DNA of 64,000 bases from an uncultured Clostridium sp. (GCA_934438135.1 CAKSBP010000002.1:124001-188000); one strand, 5' to 3'; positions 1 through 8,769 are shown, counted from the stretch's first letter. Numbers and translations are program-made. The notes: generated by a model not told the origin, from the sequence alone.

Positions 1-464
1 AAGTTGCATTAGGTGTTGTTTCACCCGATTCTGCTTTGATTACAGAAGCAAAACAGTTAAATGGAAAGACTTTGATTGTCAGCAAGGGAACAACCGCAGA
101 AACTTATTTTGCGAAAAATTATCCAGAAGTGAAGCTTTTAAAATTTGATCAGTACAGCGAAGCTTATAATGCTCTGCTAGATGGAAGAGGAGATGCTATG
201 TCAACCGATAACACGGAGGTATTGGCGTGGGCACTTGAAAATAAAGGTTTTTCAGTAGGAATTGATTCTTTAGGAAACTTTGATACGATTGCACCTGCAG
301 TACAGAAAGGAAATCAAGATCTTTTAAATTGGCTGAATAAAGAAATTAAATCCTTGGGAAAGAAACAATTTTTCCATCAAGATTATGAAAAAACACTTCT
401 TCCAGTATATGGGGATGCAGCAAAGCCTGAAAACATTGTTGTGGAAGGCGGAGTAATTGAATAA
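1..464 (+). CDS. Amino-acid ABC transporter substrate-binding protein, C-terminal part
   Basis: About 153 residues from the end of a periplasmic-binding-protein type II receptor, the extracellular lipoprotein that captures an amino acid for an ABC importer. The frame is open from base 3, so the true start lies left of the window. Lobe-2 features of the family are visible: a SKGTTAE segment after the hinge, then DGRGDAMSTDNTEVLAWA, equivalent to the usual GRxDAxxxD motif that contacts the ligand. The permease and ATPase genes are not in view, and a terminator follows directly. The substrate (glutamine, cystine or other polar amino acid) cannot be assigned from this fragment. Confidence 0.85.
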   Translation, partial: VALGVVSPDSALITEAKQLNGKTLIVSKGTTAETYFAKNYPEVKLLKFDQYSEAYNALLDGRGDAMSTDNTEVLAWALENKGFSVGIDSLGNFDTIAPAVQKGNQDLLNWLNKEIKSLGKKQFFHQDYEKTLLPVYGDAAKPENIVVEGGVIE

Positions 465-472
465 ATAAAGAG

Positions 473-508
473 ACTCTGGAACATTTCAATCTGTTCCGGA
501 GTTTTTTA
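473..508 (+). terminator. Rho-independent terminator after the binding-protein gene
   Basis: An 11-bp stem (ACTCTGGAACA pairing with TGTTCCGGAGT, one G-T pair) closes an 8-base loop and is followed by six T. It lies between the convergent binding-protein and AraC genes. Confidence 0.85.
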
Positions 509-515
509 CATTTCC

Positions 516-1373
516 TTATAAATTTCTATTCCATTTATTTTTATACTGCTTAGGGCTGACCTCAAATTCCTTCTTAAAGGCTCTTGAGAAAGTAGAGTAA
601 TTTTTGAATCCACTTTGGAAGCAGGCATCTGTAGAATTATATCCATTAAGGAGAAGTGTTCCGGCGTTCAAAAGTCTTTTTTGTGTAATAAAATTTCCGA
701 TAGTGTAGCCGGTTTCCTGCTTAAATAGATGCATCAGATAATATCGATTTAAGAAAAAACAGCTGGCAATGGATTCAATGGACAAATCTGACGTTAAATG
801 TTCCTGAATGTATTGGATAATATCAATCACAGTCTGACTGGAGGCCGGATTTTCCCGGATAGAATTACTTTCATTAGATAAAAACATCCGGTTTAACTGG
901 ATTAGGAAATCCAGAAGAAGAACGTGTTCATATAGTGAAGCGGCATATCCAGGATGTTCTTTTGCATAATCCAGGCGATGGATGACAGACATTAGTTCGG
1001 TCATAGAAGCAGTATTAGAGCGAAAAACATTTGAATGTTCTTTTTGGGATTTCTGAAAGCAGTAGTTTAAATCGTAGGAATCGGTTTTATAACTGTTCAG
1101 AAAATCGGTTGAGACATAAAGAATAATTCTGTCATAGGGAGTATTACCCGTAATGACAGGTTTATGAATCTGGCCTGCCTGAAGTAGTACGATATCCTGT
1201 GGAAGGAGAGAATAATGTTTTCCTTCTATATGATAAGAAACATTTCCACTTAAAAAAAGTAGTATTTTATTAAAGTCATGATAATGGTATTGAAAAGATG
1301 CCGGCACTTGGTCTTTAATATGAAAGATTTGAAAGGCATGATGCAGATACCCGGTTTTCTTGTATTGATTCAT
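516..1373 (-). CDS. AraC-family transcriptional regulator with cupin sensor domain
   Basis: A 285-residue one-component regulator. Residues roughly 1-140 form a cupin-like effector-binding half (HYHDFNKILLFLSG, then LLPQDIVLLQAGQIHKP). Residues about 185-285 form the double helix-turn-helix DNA-binding half, including SIESIASCFFLNRYYLMHLFKQ and the family signature GFKNYSTFSRAFKKEFEVSPKQYK. The start at MNQYKK is chosen because an AGGAGG site sits 7 bases before it; an in-frame ATG 24 bases further upstream has no comparable site. The target is unknown. The gene stands alone between a convergent terminator and a divergent flippase gene, so either self-regulation or control of a neighbour is possible. 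Confidence 0.85.
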   Translation of the reverse strand: MNQYKKTGYLHHAFQIFHIKDQVPASFQYHYHDFNKILLFLSGNVSYHIEGKHYSLLPQDIVLLQAGQIHKPVITGNTPYDRIILYVSTDFLNSYKTDSYDLNYCFQKSQKEHSNVFRSNTASMTELMSVIHRLDYAKEHPGYAASLYEHVLLLDFLIQLNRMFLSNESNSIRENPASSQTVIDIIQYIQEHLTSDLSIESIASCFFLNRYYLMHLFKQETGYTIGNFITQKRLLNAGTLLLNGYNSTDACFQSGFKNYSTFSRAFKKEFEVSPKQYKNKWNRNL

Positions 1374-1395
1374 AATGGTCCTCCTAAACAATTCC

Positions 1396-1424
1396 ATTAT
1401 AGAGCACTATTTGCAATATGGAAA
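1396..1424 (-). promoter_or_regulatory. Probable sigma-A promoter of the AraC-type regulator
   Basis: On the minus strand, TTTCCA, a 17-base spacer and a consensus TATAAT lie just upstream of the ribosome site. The -10 is perfect; the -35 matches 4 of 6. Confidence 0.5.
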
Positions 1425-1517
1425 GCATAAAATATATAGTTATATGAAATTGTGTTTAGTATATCGGTAGGAGAAAGTAAAGAGGTATTCTTCTTTCATA
1501 AAATGTAAATATATATT

Positions 1518-1545
1518 TTGCTTTTTTATAAAAATTCCGTATAAT
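1518..1545 (+). promoter_or_regulatory. Probable sigma-A promoter of the flippase gene
   Basis: TTGCTT (1518-1523), 16-base spacer, TATAAT (1540-1545), about 90 bases upstream of the start codon. Confidence 0.5.
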
Positions 1546-1637
1546 AGTATAGTATGAATGTAACTGTTCCTTGTGTGTTGTGTGTATCCGGACAGTTATC
1601 GGGTGGATAATTTAGCAATGAAAGATGGTTGAACAAC

Positions 1638-3269
1638 ATGGGTAAAAAGGGAAATAAGGACGAATTTATAGTACAGGCAACGATTCTTGCCATGGCGGGA
1701 ATTATATGCCGTATTATTGGAATTCTTTACCGTAGTCCGCTGACTGGGATTATTGGTGATGAAGGCAATGGCTATTACAGCTCAGCTTATAACATATATA
1801 CAATCATTCTGCTTGTCTCATCATATAGTATTCCTTCAGCTATATCAAAAGTGATCGCAGAGAGACTTGCATTAAAAGAGTACAAGAATGCACATCGTAT
1901 TTTTAAATGTGCATTAATTTATGTTATTGTAATTGGTGGGATTGCTAGTCTGTTTACATTTTTTTGTGCAGGAATTCTGGTAGAGAAAAATGCGGTAGTA
2001 GTACTGAGGGTATTTGCACCAACTATTTTTTTCTCAGGAATTCTGGGAGTACTAAGAGGTTATTTTCAGGCACATGGGACAATGGTTCAGACTTCGTTTT
2101 CACAGATCATTGAGCAGGTATTAAATGCAGCAGTCAGCGTGCTTGCCGCTTATATTCTGGTAAATATAGCAGCAGGAGAGAGTGCAACGACAAGAGCTAT
2201 TTATGGGGCAGCTGGAAGTGCAATTGGTACGGGCTCCGGAGTTGTGATTGCTCTGCTTGTGATGTATATGTTTTATATACTGAATCGAAAAATGTTCCGT
2301 CATCGGATTGAACATGATAAGAGAAAAGAAATTGATTCTTATTCACACATTTTTAAGATTATATTTTTTATGGTAACGCCGGTTATCATGAGTACATTTA
2401 TTTATAATTCCAGTACAGTGTTTAATCAAACGATTTACACAAAAATTATGAAACTGGTGAAAGAGGTTCCAACGGATACGATTTATACAAATTATGGAAT
2501 TTTTGCAGGTAAAGCAGTGGTAATTATGAATATTCCGATTGCGTTGGCTTCTGCCATGTCTTCGGCAATGATACCTACTATTGCAGGAAGTTTTGCAACT
2601 GGAAATCAGGAAGAGACCAATGAAAAGGTTGGAAGTGCTATTAATACAACAATGCTGATAGCCATCCCAGCAGCAGTAGGTATGGCAGTATTAGCGAAGC
2701 CGATTATGCAGCTTTTATTTCCTCAGAAAGGCTCTTTGGAACTGGCATCTAATCTGCTTCGAGTATTAAGCATAACAGTTGTATTTTATGGACTGTCAAC
2801 TCTGACGAATGCGGTTCTTCAGGGAATTGGTAAAGTAAACAAGCCAGTTATTAATGCTGCATTGGCATTGATAATCCAGACAATTGTACTAGTACCAATT
2901 CTTTTATTTACAGACTGGAACCTTTATTGTCTGGCAATTGCAATGATTGTATATTCTCTATGTATGTGTGTACTGAATCATCGGGCAATTGTAAAGAGCT
3001 TAGGCTATAAGGAAAACTGGATGAAAACCTTTGTGAAGCCATTCTGGGCAGCCATAATGATGGGAGCAATTGCACATGTAGTTTACAAAGGAATTCATTG
3101 GATTTATCCAAGCAATACAATCAGCCTCTGCGGATCTATTCTGGCCTCTGTAATAGTATATTTTGCAATGGTGATTAAACTTCGTATCGTAACAGAAGAA
3201 GAGCTGAATGCGATTCCAAAGGGATGGCTCCTTGTGAAAGTGGCGAGGAAGGTAAGATTAATAAAATAG
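1638..3269 (+). CDS. Polysaccharide/lipid flippase, MATE-MurJ-SpoVB superfamily
   Basis: A 543-residue integral membrane protein with about 14 hydrophobic segments across its whole length. It begins in the manner of the SpoVB/MurJ-like group (FIVQATILAMAGIICRIIGILYR, then a GYYSSAYNIYTI loop). Members move undecaprenyl-linked cell-wall precursors or polysaccharide units across the membrane. The ATG at 1638 is preferred over a TTG nine bases earlier because the only purine-rich ribosome site (AAAGATGG) touches the TTG but lies about 9 bases before the ATG. No glycan gene adjoins it, so the cargo (lipid II, spore cortex precursor or exopolysaccharide) is open. Confidence 0.8.
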   Translation: MGKKGNKDEFIVQATILAMAGIICRIIGILYRSPLTGIIGDEGNGYYSSAYNIYTIILLVSSYSIPSAISKVIAERLALKEYKNAHRIFKCALIYVIVIGGIASLFTFFCAGILVEKNAVVVLRVFAPTIFFSGILGVLRGYFQAHGTMVQTSFSQIIEQVLNAAVSVLAAYILVNIAAGESATTRAIYGAAGSAIGTGSGVVIALLVMYMFYILNRKMFRHRIEHDKRKEIDSYSHIFKIIFFMVTPVIMSTFIYNSSTVFNQTIYTKIMKLVKEVPTDTIYTNYGIFAGKAVVIMNIPIALASAMSSAMIPTIAGSFATGNQEETNEKVGSAINTTMLIAIPAAVGMAVLAKPIMQLLFPQKGSLELASNLLRVLSITVVFYGLSTLTNAVLQGIGKVNKPVINAALALIIQTIVLVPILLFTDWNLYCLAIAMIVYSLCMCVLNHRAIVKSLGYKENWMKTFVKPFWAAIMMGAIAHVVYKGIHWIYPSNTISLCGSILASVIVYFAMVIKLRIVTEEELNAIPKGWLLVKVARKVRLIK

Positions 3270-3319
3270 AAGTGAGATTAAGAAATGTGTTTGCTAACCT
3301 TTAAAATATAGAAGGAAAC

Positions 3320-3481
3320 TAGCATATATTCCGCCATACTGTTAATACAATATGTAAGGCAGATATTTGCAAGGTATGGGCGGAAATGAATATGGCTTCA
3401 CTCCGTTCATGCCGGTTCTGCTCAATTTCCATGGATGATAGGAGGCAGTCGCCTCCTGGGATCACTGGAAGGGGAGAGAAT
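3320..3481 (+). other. Structured, locally GC-rich leader before the PemK-like gene
   Basis: Two nested signals stand out from the AT-rich surroundings. TTCCGCCATAC near 3329 pairs with GTATGGGCGGAA near 3375 across a roughly 35-base loop with one bulge. GGAGGC-AGTC-GCCTCC at 3441-3456 is a perfect 6-bp hairpin. There is no T tract, so neither is an ordinary terminator. The stretch 3386-3481 is visibly richer in G and C than its surroundings. It may be a regulatory leader or the relic of a small repeat element; I cannot tell which. Confidence 0.4.
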
Positions 3482-4108
3482 ATGAAGTTTAGTGATATTC
3501 ATGTGGGCTCCATTTATAACGTAATCTTTGATCCGGTCAGAGACTGCGAATTTAATGGAAAGCACCTTGCATTGGTACTAAAGCGGAATAATGATAAAAA
3601 AACATTTGTAGTACTGCCACTGACCAGCCGTTCTAATGGAGCCGGAATCAATAAAATCAGTTTAGGCACAATTCCCAGTCTACCTCGGTCCCTTCGGAAG
3701 AATCATACGTATGCCGTATTTAATCAGATACGAACGGTCAATGCAAGCCGTTTTATTGCTCTGAAAGAAGGGGAAAATGTTGTCGAAGTAAAGCTGGAAG
3801 AAGGAGTATTTTATGGTTTGTTTCAATATGTGATCGAAGATATGCTTCATAATTGTGAGCAGGAATCCAAAATTGCACTGCTAAAATCACTTTATCAGAA
3901 AGAATGTATTATCAAAGCGAAAGATTTAGCATATGATATTATTAAAATTAATGAAGAAACAGCGGCCGAGAAGGAAGAGATCCAGAAAAAAGAAATGGAA
4001 ATCCGCGAAATTGTAAAAGATATTCCTTACCGGCTTCATGAAAAATTTATAGAGGATGGAGTGGAAGAAGTATTCAAAGAAGCAATTTTAAGAAAAACGG
4101 AACATTAA
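3482..4108 (+). CDS. PemK/MazF-fold protein with helical C-terminal extension, no antitoxin
   Basis: A 208-residue protein. Residues 1-115 resemble the PemK/MazF beta-barrel (VGSIYNVIFDPVRDCEFNGK, then ALVLKRNNDKKTFVVLPLTS, later TYAVFNQIRTVNASRF), the fold of single-strand-specific mRNA endonuclease toxins. The remaining ~90 residues are predicted helical and charged (EETAAEKEEIQKKEMEIREIVKD), an extension ordinary MazF toxins of about 110 residues lack. The start at 3482 follows an AGGGGAG site; the frame stays open about 96 bases further upstream through the hairpin region, but without a ribosome site. No antitoxin ORF lies upstream or downstream. It could be a solitary toxin, a neutralised homologue or an RNA-binding protein of another role. 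Confidence 0.65.
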   Translation: MKFSDIHVGSIYNVIFDPVRDCEFNGKHLALVLKRNNDKKTFVVLPLTSRSNGAGINKISLGTIPSLPRSLRKNHTYAVFNQIRTVNASRFIALKEGENVVEVKLEEGVFYGLFQYVIEDMLHNCEQESKIALLKSLYQKECIIKAKDLAYDIIKINEETAAEKEEIQKKEMEIREIVKDIPYRLHEKFIEDGVEEVFKEAILRKTEH

Positions 4109-4191
4109 CCAGAAAAATGGATATGATGTATAAGAAGCGAGTTAATAACTCAGGCAAAGAATTTACGGGTATAGAATCCCAACAAAGAAGG

Positions 4192-4267
4192 GGCATCAGG
4201 CAGACTTTTTTATTGTTTACTGCCTGGTGCCTTTGAAAGAAAGTGGTCAGCATAGGCTGGCTTTTTT
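4192..4267 (+). terminator. Terminator region between convergent PemK-like and parC genes
   Basis: Two hairpins in tandem. A 12-bp stem (GGCATCAGGCAG with CTGCCTGGTGCC, 4192-4231) has no T tract on the plus strand and a broken T tract on the minus strand. A second, short stem (GTCAGC with GCTGGC) at 4246-4261 is followed by six T. Together they probably stop transcription from both sides. Confidence 0.7.
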
Positions 4268-4285
4268 ATGTGATAGGAAATTATC

Positions 4286-6535
4286 CTATTTTAGCTGTGC
4301 TTTCTGCCCTTTCACACCACGTTTCCTCATTTTTACTTTTTTCGTTTTACATATTTTATCGTTCCAGATAAATTCTTCTGTTTCCGGAGGGAAGGAATCT
4401 GCAAATTCAATATAATCGTCTTTTCCTAATTCCATTGCTTTTACGCCACGGCTGTTTTTCTTCATCTCATTCACTTCGCTTAGAGGGAAACCAAGGCTGA
4501 GACCTTTATGAGTTACTAGAATAACTTTCTGGTTGTCTGCTGAGATATCATGTGCACTTAATGCTGTTACGCCAACAACGGTGTCATTGCTTTCCAGCTT
4601 GGTTGCGGAAACCATGCTTCGTATTGTTTCAAATTCTACACCAGAAACAAGTTTCGTAAAACCGTTTTTCGTTGTAAACATCAGCATGGATTCAAATAGA
4701 GCTTCAAAGGAAATGTAAAGAAGGATTTCTTCTTTGCCGACTTTACATAAGTTGTGAATCAATGTACCTTTATCACGGACTTTACAACGTGGAATAGAAG
4801 AAACTTTCAGCTGGAACATGTTACCCTCTGTCGTAAACAGACAGAGTTTATCAGTATTTTTAATTGGTACCTGATGTATATATTCTTTTAGTGTTTCTTC
4901 ACCAAGCCGCTGGTAGCTTGCTGCATCGATGGATTTTGTATAACCGAAACGATCAATCAGAATATATAAATCTTCTATTTTAATTTCTTCCACATATTCT
5001 TTGGCTCCCATATTGGCAAGGTGTGTTTTGCGAGGCTGATTGAATATTTTTTTGTAACCTCTCAGGCGGGACTTCATAACCTTGTAAAGTTCTTTTCGTT
5101 CTCCTAAAACAGCAGTATACTGTTCAATATTCTGAATTAGTTCATCACTTTCCTGGTGCAGTTTTAAAATTTCCAGACCAATTAATTTGCTTAACTGCAT
5201 CGTAAGAATTGCCTCTGCCTGACGTTCTGTAAAGTTAAGAGTGGCAGCTTCTTTCTTAGACTGTTCGGATTTAAATTTAATATCCGAAGTATCTCCGGAA
5301 ATCAGACATGCTTTTGCCTGTTTTACAGAAGAACTTCCACGAAGAATTTCAATAATTAAATCAATGACATCGGTTGCCTTAATTAATCCTTTTACAATTT
5401 CCAGCCGCTGGTTTGCTTTTTGTAATAGATATTCATATTCTTTGGTATACAAATCAGTCTGGAAATTTACGAATTCTTCAATTAAAGATTTCAGGTTAAA
5501 TACAATTGGCTGTTTTTCTTTTACTGCAAGCAGGTTTACCGAATACGTATCTTCCATAGGAGTTTTTTTGTATAAACCATTTAAAAGGTTTTCAATATTA
5601 CGATCTTTTTTGACTTCAATGACAATACGGATTCCTTCTTTAGAGGATTCGTCCCGCACGTCATAAATTTCATCAAATACCTTATCTTTCATGAGTGAAG
5701 CAAGGCTTTCTACTAATTTAGTTTTATTTCCGGCAACTGTATAGGGAATTTCTGTAATAATAATATTTTTTCTTCCGTAATCTCCGCTTTCAATTTCTGT
5801 TTTTGCTCGGACTTTGATTTTTCCTTCTCCGCTCTGATAGATAGCAGGCAGATCAGCCTGATTAATAATAATGCCTCCAGTTGGAAAATCTGGAGCCTTA
5901 ATGTATTCCATCAGTCCTTCCACTGTAATGGAAGGATGATCCATGTAGGCAATCACGCCGTCAATGACTTCACATGGATTATGTGGAGGAATATTGGTTG
6001 CCATTCCGACTGCAATACCTGTAGTTCCGTTAATCAGAAGATTTGGAATCATGGCAGGCAGTACAACCGGTTCTTTTTCGCTTTCGTCAAAGTTTGGTAT
6101 AAAATCAACCAGTCCTTTGTCTAGGTGGTCAAGCATTGTGACAGCACCAGGGGAGAGACGGGCTTCGGTGTATCGCATTGCGGCAGCACCGTCTCCATCG
6201 ATAGAACCAAAATTACCATGTCCGTCAATTAATGGAATCTGTAGGGAATAGTCCTCTGACATATGAACCAATGCATCGTAAATGGAAGAATCACCATGAG
6301 GGTGGTATTTACCCATGGTATCTCCAACGATACGTGCACTTTTTCGGTGTGGCTTGTCCGGGGAAAGTCCCAGTTCCTTCATTGCAAATAAAATTCTACG
6401 CTGTACCGGTTTCAGACCATCACGAACATCCGGCAGCGCACGGGATATAATAACACTCATGGCATAATCACGATAGGAATTTTTCATTTCTTCGGAAAAG
6501 TCCAGCTGAATGATATTTTCTGTATTTTTACTCAT
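4286..6535 (-). CDS. parC: DNA topoisomerase IV-type subunit A (ParC/GyrA family)
   Basis: A 749-residue DNA-breaking subunit of a type IIA topoisomerase, which cuts and passes duplex DNA to relax supercoils and unlink chromosomes. The active-site tyrosine is Y122 in AAAMRYTEAR. The quinolone-resistance region KYHPHGDSSIYDALV keeps the usual Ser and Asp drug-contact residues. The GyrA-box QRRGGKG, needed for DNA wrapping and negative supercoiling by gyrase, is not found in the C-terminal half, which favours a topoisomerase IV role over gyrase. The C-terminus is short and basic (KKVKMRKRGVKGQKAQLK). It lies 9 bases downstream of parE in one transcript. Annotation pipelines may call this pair gyrB/gyrA. 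Confidence 0.88.
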   Translation of the reverse strand: MSKNTENIIQLDFSEEMKNSYRDYAMSVIISRALPDVRDGLKPVQRRILFAMKELGLSPDKPHRKSARIVGDTMGKYHPHGDSSIYDALVHMSEDYSLQIPLIDGHGNFGSIDGDGAAAMRYTEARLSPGAVTMLDHLDKGLVDFIPNFDESEKEPVVLPAMIPNLLINGTTGIAVGMATNIPPHNPCEVIDGVIAYMDHPSITVEGLMEYIKAPDFPTGGIIINQADLPAIYQSGEGKIKVRAKTEIESGDYGRKNIIITEIPYTVAGNKTKLVESLASLMKDKVFDEIYDVRDESSKEGIRIVIEVKKDRNIENLLNGLYKKTPMEDTYSVNLLAVKEKQPIVFNLKSLIEEFVNFQTDLYTKEYEYLLQKANQRLEIVKGLIKATDVIDLIIEILRGSSSVKQAKACLISGDTSDIKFKSEQSKKEAATLNFTERQAEAILTMQLSKLIGLEILKLHQESDELIQNIEQYTAVLGERKELYKVMKSRLRGYKKIFNQPRKTHLANMGAKEYVEEIKIEDLYILIDRFGYTKSIDAASYQRLGEETLKEYIHQVPIKNTDKLCLFTTEGNMFQLKVSSIPRCKVRDKGTLIHNLCKVGKEEILLYISFEALFESMLMFTTKNGFTKLVSGVEFETIRSMVSATKLESNDTVVGVTALSAHDISADNQKVILVTHKGLSLGFPLSEVNEMKKNSRGVKAMELGKDDYIEFADSFPPETEEFIWNDKICKTKKVKMRKRGVKGQKAQLK

Positions 6536-6544
6536 AACGTCTCC

Positions 6545-8476
6545 TTACACATCTAGATTTGCGTATTTTCCTTCATCCATAATAAAAGCTCTTCTTGGTG
6601 GAACATTGCTGCTCATAAGAATTGTGGTTACTTCATCGGCTTCTACTGTATCACTGATAGAAACCTGAGCCAGTAACCTGGTTTCTGGATTCAAGGTTGT
6701 TTCCCAGAGCTGTTCGGCATCCATTTCTCCAAGACCTTTGTAACGTTGTACATGAAGAATCTTGTTGCCAGGAATTCGTCTGAATTTTTCCAATTCAAAA
6801 TCATTGAAAATATACTCTGACTTTTTAATTTTCTTTCTTCCGTTCATGGTTTCATATTCTACCTTGTAAAGAGGTGGAAGACCTCTGTAAACTTTTCCGG
6901 CTTTAATTAAATCCGGCATAAAGCGGTAGAAGAAGGTAAGAAGAAGTGTACTAATATGGGCACCATCCACATCGGCATCGGTTAATATAATAATCTTATC
7001 ATAACGAAGTTTGGATAAATCAAATTCATCACCGATTCCGCATCCGAAAGAGGCGATCATGGATTTAATTTCATTATTTACAAGAATCTTTTCCAAGGTT
7101 GCCTTTTCTACATTTAGGATTTTACCACGAAGCGGAAGTACCGCCTGTGTTTTTCGGTTTCTGGCTGTTTTTACAGTACCACCCGCAGAATCACCTTCGA
7201 CAATGTATACTTCACATTCTTCCGGTTTTTTGGAAGAGCAGGAGGCTAACTTGCTTCTGGTATCTACATCATTAATTTGTTTTAAAACAGCAGTTCGTGC
7301 TTTATCACTTGCTTTTCTCGCATTATAGGATTTCATGGAGTTTTCCAGAATTTTTTTCAGTTCCTCCACGTTTTTATCAAAATAACGCTGTACCATAGTA
7401 CTGAATACGTCATCTACTGCACTCTTGGCATCGGTATTTCCTAACTTGGTTTTTGTCTGTCCTTCAAACTGTGGATCAGGATGCTTAATGGAAATAATAG
7501 CAACCAGACCATTTCGGATATCACGTCCATCGAAATTTTCTGCTTTCTCTTTCAGAATACCAAGTTCTCTGGCATATTGGTTCATCACCCTGGTTAAGGC
7601 CATTTTAAAGCCAGTAACCAGTGTACCTCCGTCTACTACGTTGATTCGGTTACAGTAGGAATTAATCTGCTCACTGTAATTTTTTGTATATTGAAATGCG
7701 ACTTCGACCTCAATATCGCCGCTTGTTCCTTCTACATAAATGACTTCGTCATTAATTGGTTCTGCATCCCGGTTAATATATTTGACAAAACTTTTAATAC
7801 CGAATTCTTCCTGATAGGTTGTCGTAGTACCTGCAGGTTCATCATGAAATACGATTTTAAGGTTTTTATTCAAAAAGGCAATTTCCTTTAATTTCTTATG
7901 AATTACCTCAGATTTAAAATCTACCGTTTCGAAAATAGAGGCATCGGGATAGAAAGTAACGCTTGTCCCAGTGTCTGATTTTTTACATTTTCCAACGATA
8001 GGAAGAAGACCGTTTTCTAATTCAGTAATTGGATGTCCTCCATTTTCATACGCATCGCGGTAAATACATCCATCACGTCGGATTTCTACGGACATTTTAC
8101 TAGAAAGTGCATTTACGACAGATGCACCTACACCATGAAGACCTCCGGAAACCTTATAAACAGAATTCTCAAATTTTCCACCAGCGTGAAGAATTGTATA
8201 AACAACACGGACAGTTGGGATTTTTTTTGTCGGATGGATATCAACAGGAACACCACGTCCATTGTCCTTAATGGTAATTCCACCATCCTTTTGCAATGTA
8301 ATTGCAATTTCGGTACAGAAACCAGCCAGGTGTTCGTCAATACCATTATCTAAAATTTCCCATATAAGATGATGAAGACCTCTGGTACCGGTGCTTCCGA
8401 TATACATACCTGGACGCTTTCTTACGGCTTCAAGACCTTCTAAAACAACAATTTGACTACCATTATATTGTTCCAT
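6545..8476 (-). CDS. parE: DNA topoisomerase IV-type subunit B (ParE/GyrB family)
   Basis: The 643-residue ATPase partner of ParC. GHKL ATPase motifs are in order: EILDNGIDE with catalytic Glu40 and Mg-binding Asn44, DNGRGVP, then GGLHGVGASVVNALS. The transducer domain follows, then the Toprim domain with EGDSAGG near residue 429 and DADVDGAHI near 497 for metal-dependent cleavage, ending in the conserved QRYKGLGEMDAEQLWETTL block. The length is normal for ParE/GyrB lacking the enterobacterial insertion. The ATG follows AAAGGAG at good spacing. The same first few codons are repeated 39 bases upstream (see uORF). It starts a two-gene transcript with parC. Confidence 0.9.
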   Translation of the reverse strand: MEQYNGSQIVVLEGLEAVRKRPGMYIGSTGTRGLHHLIWEILDNGIDEHLAGFCTEIAITLQKDGGITIKDNGRGVPVDIHPTKKIPTVRVVYTILHAGGKFENSVYKVSGGLHGVGASVVNALSSKMSVEIRRDGCIYRDAYENGGHPITELENGLLPIVGKCKKSDTGTSVTFYPDASIFETVDFKSEVIHKKLKEIAFLNKNLKIVFHDEPAGTTTTYQEEFGIKSFVKYINRDAEPINDEVIYVEGTSGDIEVEVAFQYTKNYSEQINSYCNRINVVDGGTLVTGFKMALTRVMNQYARELGILKEKAENFDGRDIRNGLVAIISIKHPDPQFEGQTKTKLGNTDAKSAVDDVFSTMVQRYFDKNVEELKKILENSMKSYNARKASDKARTAVLKQINDVDTRSKLASCSSKKPEECEVYIVEGDSAGGTVKTARNRKTQAVLPLRGKILNVEKATLEKILVNNEIKSMIASFGCGIGDEFDLSKLRYDKIIILTDADVDGAHISTLLLTFFYRFMPDLIKAGKVYRGLPPLYKVEYETMNGRKKIKKSEYIFNDFELEKFRRIPGNKILHVQRYKGLGEMDAEQLWETTLNPETRLLAQVSISDTVEADEVTTILMSSNVPPRRAFIMDEGKYANLDV

Positions 8477-8522
8477 TCAAAAACTCCTTTATATATGTGA
8501 CATGCTTTGTTCCATTCAAAAA
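8468..8522 (-). repeat. 16-bp direct repeat spanning the parE start and an upstream mini-ORF
   Basis: TTGTTCCATTCAAAAA occurs at 8468-8483 and again at 8507-8522. The first copy contains the parE start codon. The second copy places an identical ATG-GAA-CAA start 39 bases upstream, giving an 8-codon ORF (8489-8515, minus) reading MEQSMSHI whose TAA runs directly into the parE ribosome site AAAGGAG. The upstream ATG has no ribosome site of its own. It looks like a tandem duplication of the start region; a leader-peptide function is possible but unproven. Confidence 0.6.
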
Positions 8523-8563
8523 TGCATGAATAAAGCATTGTCATAACTTAAAACTGATTAACT

Positions 8564-8572
8564 ATTATAGCA
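8564..8572 (-). promoter_or_regulatory. Probable extended -10 promoter of parE-parC
   Basis: On the minus strand, TGC-TATAAT is an extended -10 element with a consensus hexamer and no clear -35. It would give a leader of about 80 bases that includes the duplicated mini-ORF. Confidence 0.45.
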
Positions 8573-8589
8573 TACACAGGAATAAAATT

Positions 8590-8769
8590 CTATACGAAGA
8601 AATCCGTCATTTGGCCGTTATTATAGACCGTACATACGTTCGTTTCGTCATTTTTAACAATATTTTCTGTAGAATCTGCTTTAACGCAGGAAAAGTAATA
8701 TATTAAAAGCAGAATTAAAATACAAAGTAAAACGCTGCAAAAACAAATTAAAAATTGATTCAGTTTCAT
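8590..8769 (-). CDS. Small single-pass membrane protein, 59 residues, unknown
   Basis: An ORF below the usual length cut-off with a good ribosome site (GAGGAAAG, 5 bases before ATG). It reads MKLNQFLICFCSVLLCILIL at the N-terminus, a single hydrophobic helix of about 22 residues continuing LLIYYFS. A polar tail of about 32 residues follows and ends GQMTDFFV. Three Cys lie in or near the helix (C9, C11, C16) and two more at C28 and C46. There is no lipobox that I trust. It sits alone in the 600-base gap between parE and the flavodiiron gene, upstream of parE on the same strand. I do not recognise a family, but the ribosome site plus a coherent membrane segment make a real gene more likely than chance. 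Confidence 0.5.
   Translation of the reverse strand: MKLNQFLICFCSVLLCILILLLIYYFSCVKADSTENIVKNDETNVCTVYNNGQMTDFFV

Noticed and set aside
3386..3481. Longer start for the PemK-like protein
   Set aside because: No ribosome site, passes through a hairpin, and the extra residues do not match the family start; the ATG at 3482 follows AGGGGAG.
4286..8476. Assignment of the topoisomerase pair as DNA gyrase
   Set aside because: The GyrA-box QRRGGKG is not found in the C-terminal domain; topoisomerase IV is the better reading, although pipelines may label them gyrA/gyrB.
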